Assembly (NCBI GenBank): GCA_021780585.1
Contig: JAJXYM010000332.1
Location: 1 to 11,814 of the forward strand
Direction: 5' to 3'
Length of the DNA stretch: 11,814 bases
Source: Deltaproteobacteria bacterium
Lineage (GTDB): Bacteria > Desulfobacterota > Binatia > Binatales > Binataceae
Under the pieces are notes generated by a model. That model had not been told where the DNA came from and searched no databases. It saw only the letters and a program-made list of their open reading frames with translations. A program made the translations under genes and the position numbers. Positions 5,785 through 11,814 of the stretch are shown here, piece after piece (the stretch's first letter is position 1; each line of letters opens with the position of its first letter).

Positions 5785-7206
5785 ATGGGCGCGAAGGCGC
5801 GGATGCGGCTGGCGGCGATCGGAACCGTCGGGCCGCCTGACTTTCCGCTCGACCAGGACGAAATCTCGGTCGGCTCCGCGTCCGGCAACGACCTGACGAT
5901 CGCGGGCGACGGCGTCTCGCGCCGCCACGCGACTCTCGCGCGCCGCTCCGATGAATGGCGGCTCACCGATCTCGGCTCGACCAACGGCACCTTCGTCAAC
6001 GGCGTCAGGGTCGCCGATACGATCGCGGTCAAGCCGGGCGACGAATTGCGTTTCGGCGCCGCCCGCTATGCGCTGGTGGCCGCGCCGGAGCGTCGGCGCG
6101 GATGGGTCACGCCGCGGCGCGTCGCGCTCACGGTCGCGATCTTGTTCGCGCTCGGTTTCGCCGGCGCGGAAATCAAGCTGCGGGCCGATCGCGAAGTCGC
6201 GAGTCTCGACGCCGAAGCGCCAGCGCCGACCCGCACCGCCCGGCCGATCGCGCCGGTCGCGACCGCTGCCGCCCGTCCGACGCGCGCGGTCGAACCCGGC
6301 GCGCGGCCGTCGCCGATCGCGCCGCAGCCCGCGGCGGAGGCGTCAGCCGGTCCGATCGCGCCGCCGCCGGTCGCGGCCGGGGTGGGCGGACCGTGGCTCG
6401 ACGCGCTCAATCGTTATCGCGCTCAAGCGGGCCTCGAGCCAGTGGTCGAAACCGACGCGACCAGCCGCGCCGATCGCGCCCACGCGCGCTATCTGGTCAA
6501 AACTTACGCTTCGGCGATCAAGGACGGCCGCAACCCGGGCGTCGCGATCCACGAGGAGGATACATCCAGTCCGTGGTATTCGGCCGCTGGAGCAAAAGCC
6601 GCCGGCCATAGCGATATCGCGGAATGGCCGGGGCCAATCGAGCCGCCCTCGCCGTCCTGGGCGATCGACCTCTGGATCGCCGGCCCGTTCCATCGCTTGC
6701 CGATGCTGAATCCGCGGCTGCAAAACGCCAGCTACGGCGATTATTGCGAAAACGGCGTCTGCGTCGTGGTGCTCGACGTGCTGGGCGGAATGGAGACCGC
6801 GCCGGTCGGGGTCGCGATGGAACGTCCGGTCGAATTTCCCCCCGACGGCGCCACGACCAATCTGGAGGGCGAAACCGGCGAATGGCCCGACCCCTTGAGC
6901 GCCTGTCCCGGCTACGTCGAGCCGACCGGCCTGCCAATCACGCTCCAGACCGCCTATTTTCATCCCGCCCGGCTCAAGAGCTTCTCAATCACGCCCGCGG
7001 ATGGCGCGCCACTCGAGGCCTGCGGGATCGACGCTACCACCTACGTCAATCCCGATCCCGAAACCGAGCGGCGCGGCCGCAAGATCCTCGCGACCTTTGG
7101 CGCGATTATCCTGATTCCGCGCGCGCCGCTTCATCCCGGCGTCTACAAGGTCGCGATCACGACCGACGAACGCGACTACGCCTGGAGCTTCAACGTCGCG
7201 CACTGA
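5785..7206 (+). CDS. Membrane protein with cytoplasmic FHA domain and extracytoplasmic CAP (SCP/PR-1-like) domain
   Basis: A 473-residue multidomain protein. Residues about 7-100 are an FHA domain with the phosphothreonine-binding signature: G30-S31, SRRH at 45-48, and GSTNGTFVNG at 64-73. A basic stretch (RRRGWVTPRR, 103-112) precedes one transmembrane helix at about 113-128, giving a cytoplasmic N-terminus by the positive-inside rule. A Pro/Ala/Arg linker follows (about 140-200). Residues about 203-335 are a CAP/SCP-like domain: WLDALNRYRAQAGLEPV, AHARYL (H233), HEED (H256, E257), WYSAAGAKAA, AIDLWIAGPFHRLPML (H303), and VVVLDVLGG. The remaining ~130 residues form a beta-rich tail, perhaps Ig-like; four Cys (321, 326, 374, 413) suggest disulfides outside the cytoplasm. 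CAP domains are non-enzymatic or of debated function; FHA domains read Ser/Thr kinase signals, but no kinase lies here. The start at 5785 has no ribosome binding site; M7 at 5803 has GAAGG (5793-5797) at 5-nt spacing and still keeps the FHA domain. Confidence 0.85.
   Translation: MGAKARMRLAAIGTVGPPDFPLDQDEISVGSASGNDLTIAGDGVSRRHATLARRSDEWRLTDLGSTNGTFVNGVRVADTIAVKPGDELRFGAARYALVAAPERRRGWVTPRRVALTVAILFALGFAGAEIKLRADREVASLDAEAPAPTRTARPIAPVATAAARPTRAVEPGARPSPIAPQPAAEASAGPIAPPPVAAGVGGPWLDALNRYRAQAGLEPVVETDATSRADRAHARYLVKTYASAIKDGRNPGVAIHEEDTSSPWYSAAGAKAAGHSDIAEWPGPIEPPSPSWAIDLWIAGPFHRLPMLNPRLQNASYGDYCENGVCVVVLDVLGGMETAPVGVAMERPVEFPPDGATTNLEGETGEWPDPLSACPGYVEPTGLPITLQTAYFHPARLKSFSITPADGAPLEACGIDATTYVNPDPETERRGRKILATFGAIILIPRAPLHPGVYKVAITTDERDYAWSFNVAH
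5793..5797 (+). promoter_or_regulatory. Possible ribosome binding site favouring a start at 5803 for the FHA-CAP gene
   Basis: GAAGG lies 5 nt before an in-frame ATG at 5803, a better arrangement than anything before the ATG at 5785. If used, the protein loses only six residues (MGAKAR) ahead of the FHA domain. Confidence 0.4.
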
Positions 7207-7406
7207 CCCGCGCCGCGCGACGCGTTCCGCTACTTAATCATGAGTTAATTGGTCTGTATCTTTCACCGTTATTCAGCGTAATTTCCCTCGTAATGATGTA
7301 TTTTTACTCGCTGTACTGCCTTGAAACGGGCCGTGCCTGACCAGCGGCGGAGCAGAGACCCCGGCGCAACATGGCGGGGCGCAACTGAGGGCCGAAACGG
7401 AGAGCG
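7207..7406 (+). promoter_or_regulatory. AT-rich leader/promoter region upstream of the propeller gene
   Basis: This 200-bp gap has no gene. Its middle part (about 7231-7325) is strikingly AT-rich compared with everything around it, while the ends are GC-rich. It contains a direct repeat of TTAAT 11 bp apart (7234-7238 and 7245-7249) and -10-like hexamers TATCTT at 7257-7262 and TATTTT at 7299-7304, but no strong paired -35. The gene's likely ribosome binding site, GGAGAG, lies at about 7399-7404, close to the ATG at 7407. I see no RNA motif I can name and no clear intrinsic terminator for the upstream gene. Confidence 0.45.
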
Positions 7407-9383
7407 ATGAAGCACGCGATCAGCCGTACGACCGCGGTGGTGTTCGCCTTGCTCGTCATGGCAACGTTTCTCAACCGATCGTACGCCGCTGCCGCGCCAA
7501 GCGGACTAATTTCGGGGCGGGTCGTCGCCGGCGACACGCCGATCGCGGGAGCCACCGTGTCGCTATACGGAACGGTTTTCGAGTGCGTACCTGATCCCTG
7601 CATGGGCGTTTCCGCCGCGGTCGCTCATGCTATCACCGACGCAAACGGGGCGTTTTCGATCGATGTCGGCAAGGCCGGCGTCGAGGAGCCGATGGTATCG
7701 CCGGCGATGCAACCGCCTGGAGCCGGCCGCAACGGCCCGGCGACGATCTTTGCGCGGCCGATGGCTGGCTCGCTCTACCTGATCGCGAGCGGCGGCGACG
7801 TTGGCAACGGTCCGAACCCGTCGATCAAGCTGATGCTAGCCCTGGGTCAGATCGCTGATCATGTCACTATCAATGAACTCACGACGGTAATTTCGGCGTT
7901 TACCCTGGGTCGAAGATTTCTGGACCAAAGCGGGGAAACGCTCCCTCCGGGTCCGTTCGGACTCGCGCGCGCATTTGTTGACGTTGCAACCGGCCAGCTG
8001 CGTCCGATTTTGCGCGAGGGTCGCAACCGCCCCGCGTTGGTCGACACGCTGGCGGACATAATTTCCGCCTGCGTAACTTCTGCCGCACCCGCGTTCCCGG
8101 GATGCGGCAAGCTCTTTGCGACGATTACGCCATTGGCGGCGCCGTCCAGAGCGAAGCCAGTGACGCCCCGCGATACGCTTGCGGCGCTTCGGGCGATTCT
8201 CGCTAATCCAGCCGCAAACGTCCCAGCGGTGTTCGCGATGATGCCGCCCAATCCGCCGTATCAACCGGTGCTGGCGGCGGCGCCTGGCGCGTGGCTGTTC
8301 ACGGTCAACTTCGCGGGCGGTTTTAGCCGTCCCACCGCCATCGCGGCGGAGCCCGGAAGCCATGCGCTTTGGATCGCGAATTCCGGCGACAATCGCCTGG
8401 TCGGACTCGATACCGATCCGGCCAGTTTTGGCGCGCGGCGGTGTGCAAAAGACGGCCTGGCTTTGCCTGGGATGAGCCGGCCGGCGGCGATGATCGTTAT
8501 CCCAGGCGATGCTGGCCAAGTTCCAGACGTTGCGCCGACCGCGCCGACACTGTGGGTCGCGAACCGCGACAACGATAGCGTGAGCGTCGTCAATCTAAAA
8601 ACCTGCGCCGTGCATCAGCTAACCGGTAATGGCCTCTCAGCTCCGGCCGCGATCGCAACTTCTCCGAACAACCTGGTTTACGCTTCCGTCAATGGACGGA
8701 TGACACGCGATCAGGTTGTCGCAGTGATGAACGCTGGCGCGGATCGGGTCAGTTTCTTCATGCTGGACGGGTCCGCGTGTGGCAAGCCGCTGGAAAACCT
8801 GGGGTTGAAGAATCCAGCCGCGGCGACGATCTGTCCGTTGACGACCCAAGCCGACACCTGCGTCGCGAATTCCGGAGCGGACGAAATCTTGATGCTGCGG
8901 TCGCCTGACGTGCGCTGCGAAAACGCCGCGTTGGTCGGCAGGCTCAGCGGCGCAGGCCTGAAGGGGCCAGCGCGGATAATTTACAATTTGCATGACGCGA
9001 TGCTGTGGGCGACTAATCGCGCGGGCGACAGCGTATCGGCGTTTGACGGCTCTGGCCGGCCGCTACCCGGTTCGCCTTTCAAGGGCGGCGGCTTGAGGGA
9101 GCCGGAGGGCATCGCTTTCGACGGCGCCGGTAATCTTTGGATTGCGAACCACGCGCGAGGCGCCAACAGCGTCACCGAATTGAATGGGCGCATAGGGCCG
9201 CAGGTACGTGGCCCCCTCGAACTGGGCGCTCCGCTGTCTCCGGCTGGCGGCTTCACCGGAACCGGACTCGATCGGCCGGTCGGTATCGCTATCGATCAGC
9301 TCGGCGACGTGTGGGTGACCAATCCGGGAGACAACAGCGTGACGGCTTTTATTGGCGCGACGATTCCGCCGTGGCAAGGCTAA
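7407..9383 (+). CDS. Secreted NHL-like beta-propeller protein with N-terminal carboxypeptidase-regulatory-like domain
   Basis: A 658-residue protein with a Sec-type signal peptide (basic MKHAISR, hydrophobic core about 9-21, cleavage near AAAA at 27-30; no twin arginine). Residues about 32-90 look like a carboxypeptidase-regulatory/transthyretin-like beta-sandwich (ISGRVVAGDTPIAGATVSLY, then DANGAFSIDV). The helical middle part (about 130-290) has a recognisable family pattern: NPSIKLMLALG, TINELTTVISAF, LVDTLADIISACVTS. From about 300 come about six propeller blades with the repeated element LW[IV]AN-x-GDNSV at 321, 382, 485, 533, 577 and 635. The blade motif resembles NHL/Vgb/SMP-30-type proteins, and the whole layout matches large secreted propeller proteins found in acidobacterial and deltaproteobacterial-type genomes; function is unknown, with binding or a cell-surface role likely. 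Paired Cys (60 and 65; 222 and 233) fit export. The gene appears somewhat less GC-rich than its neighbours and stands alone. Confidence 0.82.
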   Translation: MKHAISRTTAVVFALLVMATFLNRSYAAAAPSGLISGRVVAGDTPIAGATVSLYGTVFECVPDPCMGVSAAVAHAITDANGAFSIDVGKAGVEEPMVSPAMQPPGAGRNGPATIFARPMAGSLYLIASGGDVGNGPNPSIKLMLALGQIADHVTINELTTVISAFTLGRRFLDQSGETLPPGPFGLARAFVDVATGQLRPILREGRNRPALVDTLADIISACVTSAAPAFPGCGKLFATITPLAAPSRAKPVTPRDTLAALRAILANPAANVPAVFAMMPPNPPYQPVLAAAPGAWLFTVNFAGGFSRPTAIAAEPGSHALWIANSGDNRLVGLDTDPASFGARRCAKDGLALPGMSRPAAMIVIPGDAGQVPDVAPTAPTLWVANRDNDSVSVVNLKTCAVHQLTGNGLSAPAAIATSPNNLVYASVNGRMTRDQVVAVMNAGADRVSFFMLDGSACGKPLENLGLKNPAAATICPLTTQADTCVANSGADEILMLRSPDVRCENAALVGRLSGAGLKGPARIIYNLHDAMLWATNRAGDSVSAFDGSGRPLPGSPFKGGGLREPEGIAFDGAGNLWIANHARGANSVTELNGRIGPQVRGPLELGAPLSPAGGFTGTGLDRPVGIAIDQLGDVWVTNPGDNSVTAFIGATIPPWQG

Positions 9384-9440
9384 AAGCGCTGGCCGGAGAG
9401 TGCGAACGCTGACGCCAATTGGTTTTGAGGATTGTGCGGG

Positions 9441-9469
9441 TTGCGAAGCGCCGTTCGAATCGGTATGAA
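9441..9469 (+). promoter_or_regulatory. Candidate sigma-70-type promoter for the LLM monooxygenase
   Basis: TTGCGA (9441-9446, 4 of 6 to the -35 consensus) and TATGAA (9464-9469, 4 of 6 to the -10 consensus) are separated by exactly 17 bp. Transcription would begin near 9476, giving a leader of about 108 nt before the ATG at 9584. It is the only well-spaced pair I found in the 200-bp gap 9384-9583, which otherwise holds no gene. The match is modest and could be chance. Confidence 0.35.
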
Positions 9470-9571
9470 CCGAAGCGGGGACTTAAGCCATACGACCGTT
9501 GTTCCGGAATGCCGCCGCGATCGCGTTCGGTCGGCGAGCTGTTCCGCGATCAGCTTGCTGAGTGGCTTCGC

Positions 9572-9577
9572 AAGGAG
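9572..9577 (+). promoter_or_regulatory. Ribosome binding site fixing the start of the LLM monooxygenase
   Basis: AAGGAG sits 6 nt before the ATG at 9584, an ideal Shine-Dalgarno. It selects this start over an upstream in-frame start at 9419 that would add a 55-residue Arg-rich tail unlike any LLM protein. Confidence 0.8.
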
Positions 9578-9583
9578 ACAGGC

Positions 9584-10861
9584 ATGAAGATTTCAATGTT
9601 TCACCTGATGCCGTATCGGGAGCTGCCCGCGGATTTCGAGAAGCGGTATCAATCGGTATGGGTTGACCCGCCGTTTTGGGAATTGGCCGATCCGCAAAAA
9701 GTCGGACAGTACTACAACTGGACGCTCGACGAATTGATTTACGCGGCCAAGGCCGGCATGGACGGCATCTGCGTCAACGAGCATCATCAGAACGCCTACG
9801 GCTTCATGCCTAGTCCCAACCTGATGGGATCGGCGCTGGCGCGCGCCACCAACGGTCTCGATTGCGCCGTGGTGCAGATGGGCGCGACGCTGCCGACCAC
9901 GATTCCGCCGATCCGCGTGGCCGAGGAATACGGCATGCTCGACTGTATCAGCGGCGGCCGGATGGTTGCCGGGATGCCGCTGGGCACGCCGATGGACGCC
10001 AATCTCTGCTACGGCATCACCCCGATCGAGCATCGCGAGCGCTACTACGAGGCGCACGACCTGATCATGAAGGCGTGGCAGTCGCGCGAGATTTTCGCGT
10101 GGAACGGCAAGTACTTCAAATTGCCGATGGTCAATCTGTGGCCGCGCCCGATTCAGGAGCCGCATCCCCCCGTATGGGTTCCCGGCGCCGGCAGTCTCAG
10201 CACCTGGGATTTCGCCGCCAAACACGACCATTGCTATTGTTTCCTGAGCTATTACGGGAACAATCTCGGCAAGCGCGTGATGGACGGGTTCTGGGAGTTC
10301 GTCGCCAAGAGCGGACTCGACACGAATCCCTATCGCGCCGGCTTCCTGCAGCTCGTCGTAGTGTCGGAGACCGACGCCAAGGCCGAGCAGGAATACTATC
10401 CGCATATCCGCTACTTCTACGACAAATGCCTGCATATCCTGAACGAGTACCAGATGATCCCCGGCAATCAGGACTATCGCAGCCTCTCCAACAGCGTGAA
10501 GAACCTGCTGCCGATGCAGATGGAGCTGATCAATTCGGTCGGCAACTGGAAGTACAAGGACTTCGTCGACAACCAGTTCGTGATCGCCGGCAGTCCCGCC
10601 TCGGTGCGCGACCAGTTGATGCAGGCGGTGAAGAAGCTGCGCGTCGGCAATCTGATGGTGCTGCTGCAGATCGGCTCGATGCCGCATGAGTTGACGCTCA
10701 AGAATATCGACCTGTTCGCGCGCGAGGTGCTGCCACATTTCCGTAACGTCTGGGACGAAGACGGCTGGCAGAACCGCTGGTGGCCGAAGGGGCTGCAGGG
10801 CAAGGTCAACGCCGATCGCGTGGCGCAATTGGCGCGGGGCGAGGCGCGCGCCGGCAAATAG
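9584..10861 (+). CDS. Luciferase-like (LLM class) flavin-dependent monooxygenase
   Basis: A 425-residue protein of the bacterial luciferase/LLM superfamily, which uses reduced FMN (or F420 in some branches) and O2 for oxidation, including Baeyer-Villiger and C-H hydroxylation. Visible family elements are MKISMFHLMPYRELP at the first strand; the NEHHQNAYGF motif at 65-74, with the EHH typical of LLM TIM barrels; 'SPNLMGSALARAT' at 77-89; DCISGGRMVAGMPLGT at 120-135; ERYYEAHDLIMKAW at 152-165; 'PHPPVWVPGAG' near 193-203; and a C-terminal GSPASVRDQL at 336-345 followed by 'LLQIGSMP'. The start at 9584 is set by the strong ribosome binding site; upstream in-frame codons are not counted. It is longer than LuxA (~355), with an extra C-terminal tail rich in Trp/Arg. 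The substrate cannot be inferred. The next gene, an alpha/beta hydrolase on the same strand, suggests a two-step pathway, but a hairpin lies between them. Confidence 0.9.
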   Translation: MKISMFHLMPYRELPADFEKRYQSVWVDPPFWELADPQKVGQYYNWTLDELIYAAKAGMDGICVNEHHQNAYGFMPSPNLMGSALARATNGLDCAVVQMGATLPTTIPPIRVAEEYGMLDCISGGRMVAGMPLGTPMDANLCYGITPIEHRERYYEAHDLIMKAWQSREIFAWNGKYFKLPMVNLWPRPIQEPHPPVWVPGAGSLSTWDFAAKHDHCYCFLSYYGNNLGKRVMDGFWEFVAKSGLDTNPYRAGFLQLVVVSETDAKAEQEYYPHIRYFYDKCLHILNEYQMIPGNQDYRSLSNSVKNLLPMQMELINSVGNWKYKDFVDNQFVIAGSPASVRDQLMQAVKKLRVGNLMVLLQIGSMPHELTLKNIDLFAREVLPHFRNVWDEDGWQNRWWPKGLQGKVNADRVAQLARGEARAGK

Positions 10862-10885
10862 GCGCGATTTGGAGCGATAGAGCCT

Positions 10886-10917
10886 GGCGGCGGACGTCCC
10901 GCGCGGCGTCCGCCGCC
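10886..10917 (+). terminator. Strong hairpin after the LLM monooxygenase
   Basis: GGCGGCGGACG (10886-10896) and CGTCCGCCGCC (10907-10917) form a perfect 11-bp stem with a 10-nt loop, 24 nt after the monooxygenase stop. No T-tract follows. It may act as a partial terminator or mRNA stabiliser, so the downstream hydrolase could be read through or have its own promoter. The rest of the 158-bp gap (10862-11019) holds no gene I can support. Confidence 0.5.
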
Positions 10918-11019
10918 GCATGATCGGAATCCGGCGTCGCGACCGGTCCGTCCCTGAAGCCTCGGGGCCGCGCCGCGCTCCCGGAGCCAAACGAAAATCC
11001 TGAAGAGAGCGAATCCAAA

Positions 11020-11805
11020 ATGGCTGCGACTTCCGAACAGACCCTCAAACTTTGGGACGGCAAGGTCACCACGCATGTGAAGGTGGCCGGCAGCGGTCCC
11101 GCGCTGGTCTATCTGCATAGCGGCTACGGCCTGGTATGGGACGAGACGCTGGACCTGCTCGCGCGCGATTTCACCGTCTACGCGCCCGAACTGCCGGGCA
11201 CCAGCGCCGGCGATCCCGACGCGATCAAGCCGCTCGACGACGTTTGGGACCTGGTGCTCCATTACTACGAGATGTTCGATCGGCTTGGGCTGGAAGCGCC
11301 CGCCGTGATGGGCCACTCCTTTGGCGGGATGATCGCGGCGGAGCTGGCGGCCAGCAATCCGCGCCGGGTCTCGCGGCTGGTGCTGGTGAACTCGCTCGGA
11401 CTGTGGCGTGACGACGCGCCGATCGCGACTTACATGGTGATGCCGGAGGCGCAGCTCGAAAAACTGCTCTTCGCCGACCCGCACAATCCGGCGCGCAAGC
11501 ACATCTTCGCGAATCCCGAGGATGCGGAATCGCTGATTCGCGTCACCTGGGCGCTCGGATGCGCGGGCAAGTTCACCTGGCCGATTCCGGACAAGGGGCT
11601 GCGCAAGCGCGCCCATCGGATCGCCGCGCCGACCCTGATCGTATGGGGCAAGCAGGACGGTCTGACCCGGCCGGTCTACGCCGACGAATTCAAACAGGTG
11701 ATTCCGAACGCGAAGGTCGAGCTGATCGATCGCGCCGCCCATATGACGCCGCTCGAGCAGCCGGCCGCGCTGGCCAAGGCGGTGCGCGAGTTCCTCAAGC
11801 ATTGA
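11020..11805 (+). CDS. Alpha/beta-fold hydrolase, complete catalytic triad
   Basis: A 261-residue single-domain alpha/beta hydrolase of the usual length. It has an LHSGYG oxyanion-hole segment at 32-37 (in place of the common HGG/HGF), the nucleophile elbow GHSFGG at 98-103 (S100), the acid in WGKQDGLT at 209-216 (D213), and the catalytic His in AAHMTPLEQP at 239-248 (H241). A lid region lies between about 125 and 195. No signal peptide is present, so it is probably cytoplasmic. The family covers esterases, C-C bond (MCP) hydrolases and epoxide/dehalogenase-like enzymes; the substrate cannot be told from sequence. The start at 11020 has GAGAG about 10 nt upstream. Same-strand position after the LLM monooxygenase hints at a shared pathway, for example ring or ester cleavage after an oxygenation step, but they are separated by 158 bp and a hairpin. 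Confidence 0.93.
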   Translation: MAATSEQTLKLWDGKVTTHVKVAGSGPALVYLHSGYGLVWDETLDLLARDFTVYAPELPGTSAGDPDAIKPLDDVWDLVLHYYEMFDRLGLEAPAVMGHSFGGMIAAELAASNPRRVSRLVLVNSLGLWRDDAPIATYMVMPEAQLEKLLFADPHNPARKHIFANPEDAESLIRVTWALGCAGKFTWPIPDKGLRKRAHRIAAPTLIVWGKQDGLTRPVYADEFKQVIPNAKVELIDRAAHMTPLEQPAALAKAVREFLKH

Positions 11806-11814
11806 GCGCACGTC

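Noticed and set aside
4608..6032. A 474-codon open frame on the minus strand opposite the deacetylase gene
   Set aside because: It is antisense to a clear HDAC-family gene with an intact active site and shows no domain pattern.
7293..7340. A 15-codon hydrophobic reading frame starting MMYFYS in the AT-rich spacer
   Set aside because: No ribosome binding site, very short, and its composition simply reflects the AT-rich DNA.
9451..9463. tRNA T-arm-like sequence (CCG-TTCGAAT-CGG)
   Set aside because: Only three canonical stem pairs form, and I find no acceptor, D or anticodon arm around it, so it is not a tRNA or a clear tRNA-derived attachment site.
9419..9583. In-frame upstream extension (55 codons) of the LLM monooxygenase
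   Set aside because: The extra residues are Arg-rich and unlike LLM N-termini, and an ideal Shine-Dalgarno precedes the ATG at 9584.
9593..10990. A 465-codon open frame on the minus strand opposite the LLM monooxygenase
   Set aside because: It is antisense to a well-supported gene; the composition is typical of shadow frames in GC-rich DNA.
10474..11811. A 445-codon open frame on the minus strand opposite the alpha/beta hydrolase and the end of the LLM gene
   Set aside because: It is antisense to two real genes and has no recognisable motif.
1..11814. CRISPR arrays, insertion-sequence ends, phage genes, rRNA and tRNA genes
   Set aside because: I looked for regular spaced repeats, transposase or integrase motifs and RNA-gene signatures on both strands by eye and found none I could support.

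Overview
The window looks like a chromosomal segment from an uncultured, GC-rich (visually about two thirds G+C) Gram-negative-type bacterium. Three things suggest a deltaproteobacterial-grade lineage, possibly near Candidatus Binatota: the DUF4911-like small protein, the tatB-tatC pair, and the neighbouring luciferase-like flavin monooxygenase and alpha/beta hydrolase. This placement is inference from gene content, not phylogeny. I see no insertion sequence, phage gene, CRISPR array, tRNA or rRNA. Coding density is high, and almost every gene falls in a recognisable family.

Layout. Positions 1-610 (minus) are the N-terminal part of an ArsA/GET3-type ATPase that runs off the left edge. It is divergent from a small DUF4911-like gene (651-923, plus). 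That gene converges, across a 34-bp gap holding a strong hairpin, on a three-gene minus-strand cluster read from 4584 down to 958: tatB (or tatA/B), tatC, then a GH15 glucoamylase-type glycosidase with no export signal. A 122-bp divergent intergenic region, unusually AT-rich on the tat side, separates this cluster from a plus-strand pair. The pair is a histone-deacetylase/AcuC-type Zn amidohydrolase (4707-5741) and a membrane protein with a cytoplasmic FHA domain, one transmembrane helix, a Pro/Ala linker and an extracytoplasmic CAP (SCP/PR-1) domain (5785-7206).

After an AT-rich 200-bp spacer comes a secreted six-blade NHL-like beta-propeller protein with an N-terminal carboxypeptidase-regulatory-like fold (7407-9383). 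A second 200-bp spacer with a plausible sigma-70-type promoter leads to a luciferase-like (LLM) flavin-dependent monooxygenase whose true start I place at 9584. A 158-bp gap with an 11-bp perfect hairpin follows, then a complete alpha/beta hydrolase (11020-11805).

How the genes fit together. Four groups look functional: the Tat export module, which shares a cluster with the glycosidase; the deacetylase/FHA-CAP pair; the solitary secreted propeller protein; and the monooxygenase/hydrolase pair, which could be an oxidise-then-hydrolyse catabolic step. None of the three export-relevant genes near tat carries an obvious twin-arginine signal, so the Tat module seems to be housekeeping. The least ordinary item is the FHA-TM-CAP protein, which links an intracellular phosphothreonine-recognition domain to an extracytoplasmic CAP domain in one polypeptide. 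I found no clear evidence of an entirely new multi-gene system.
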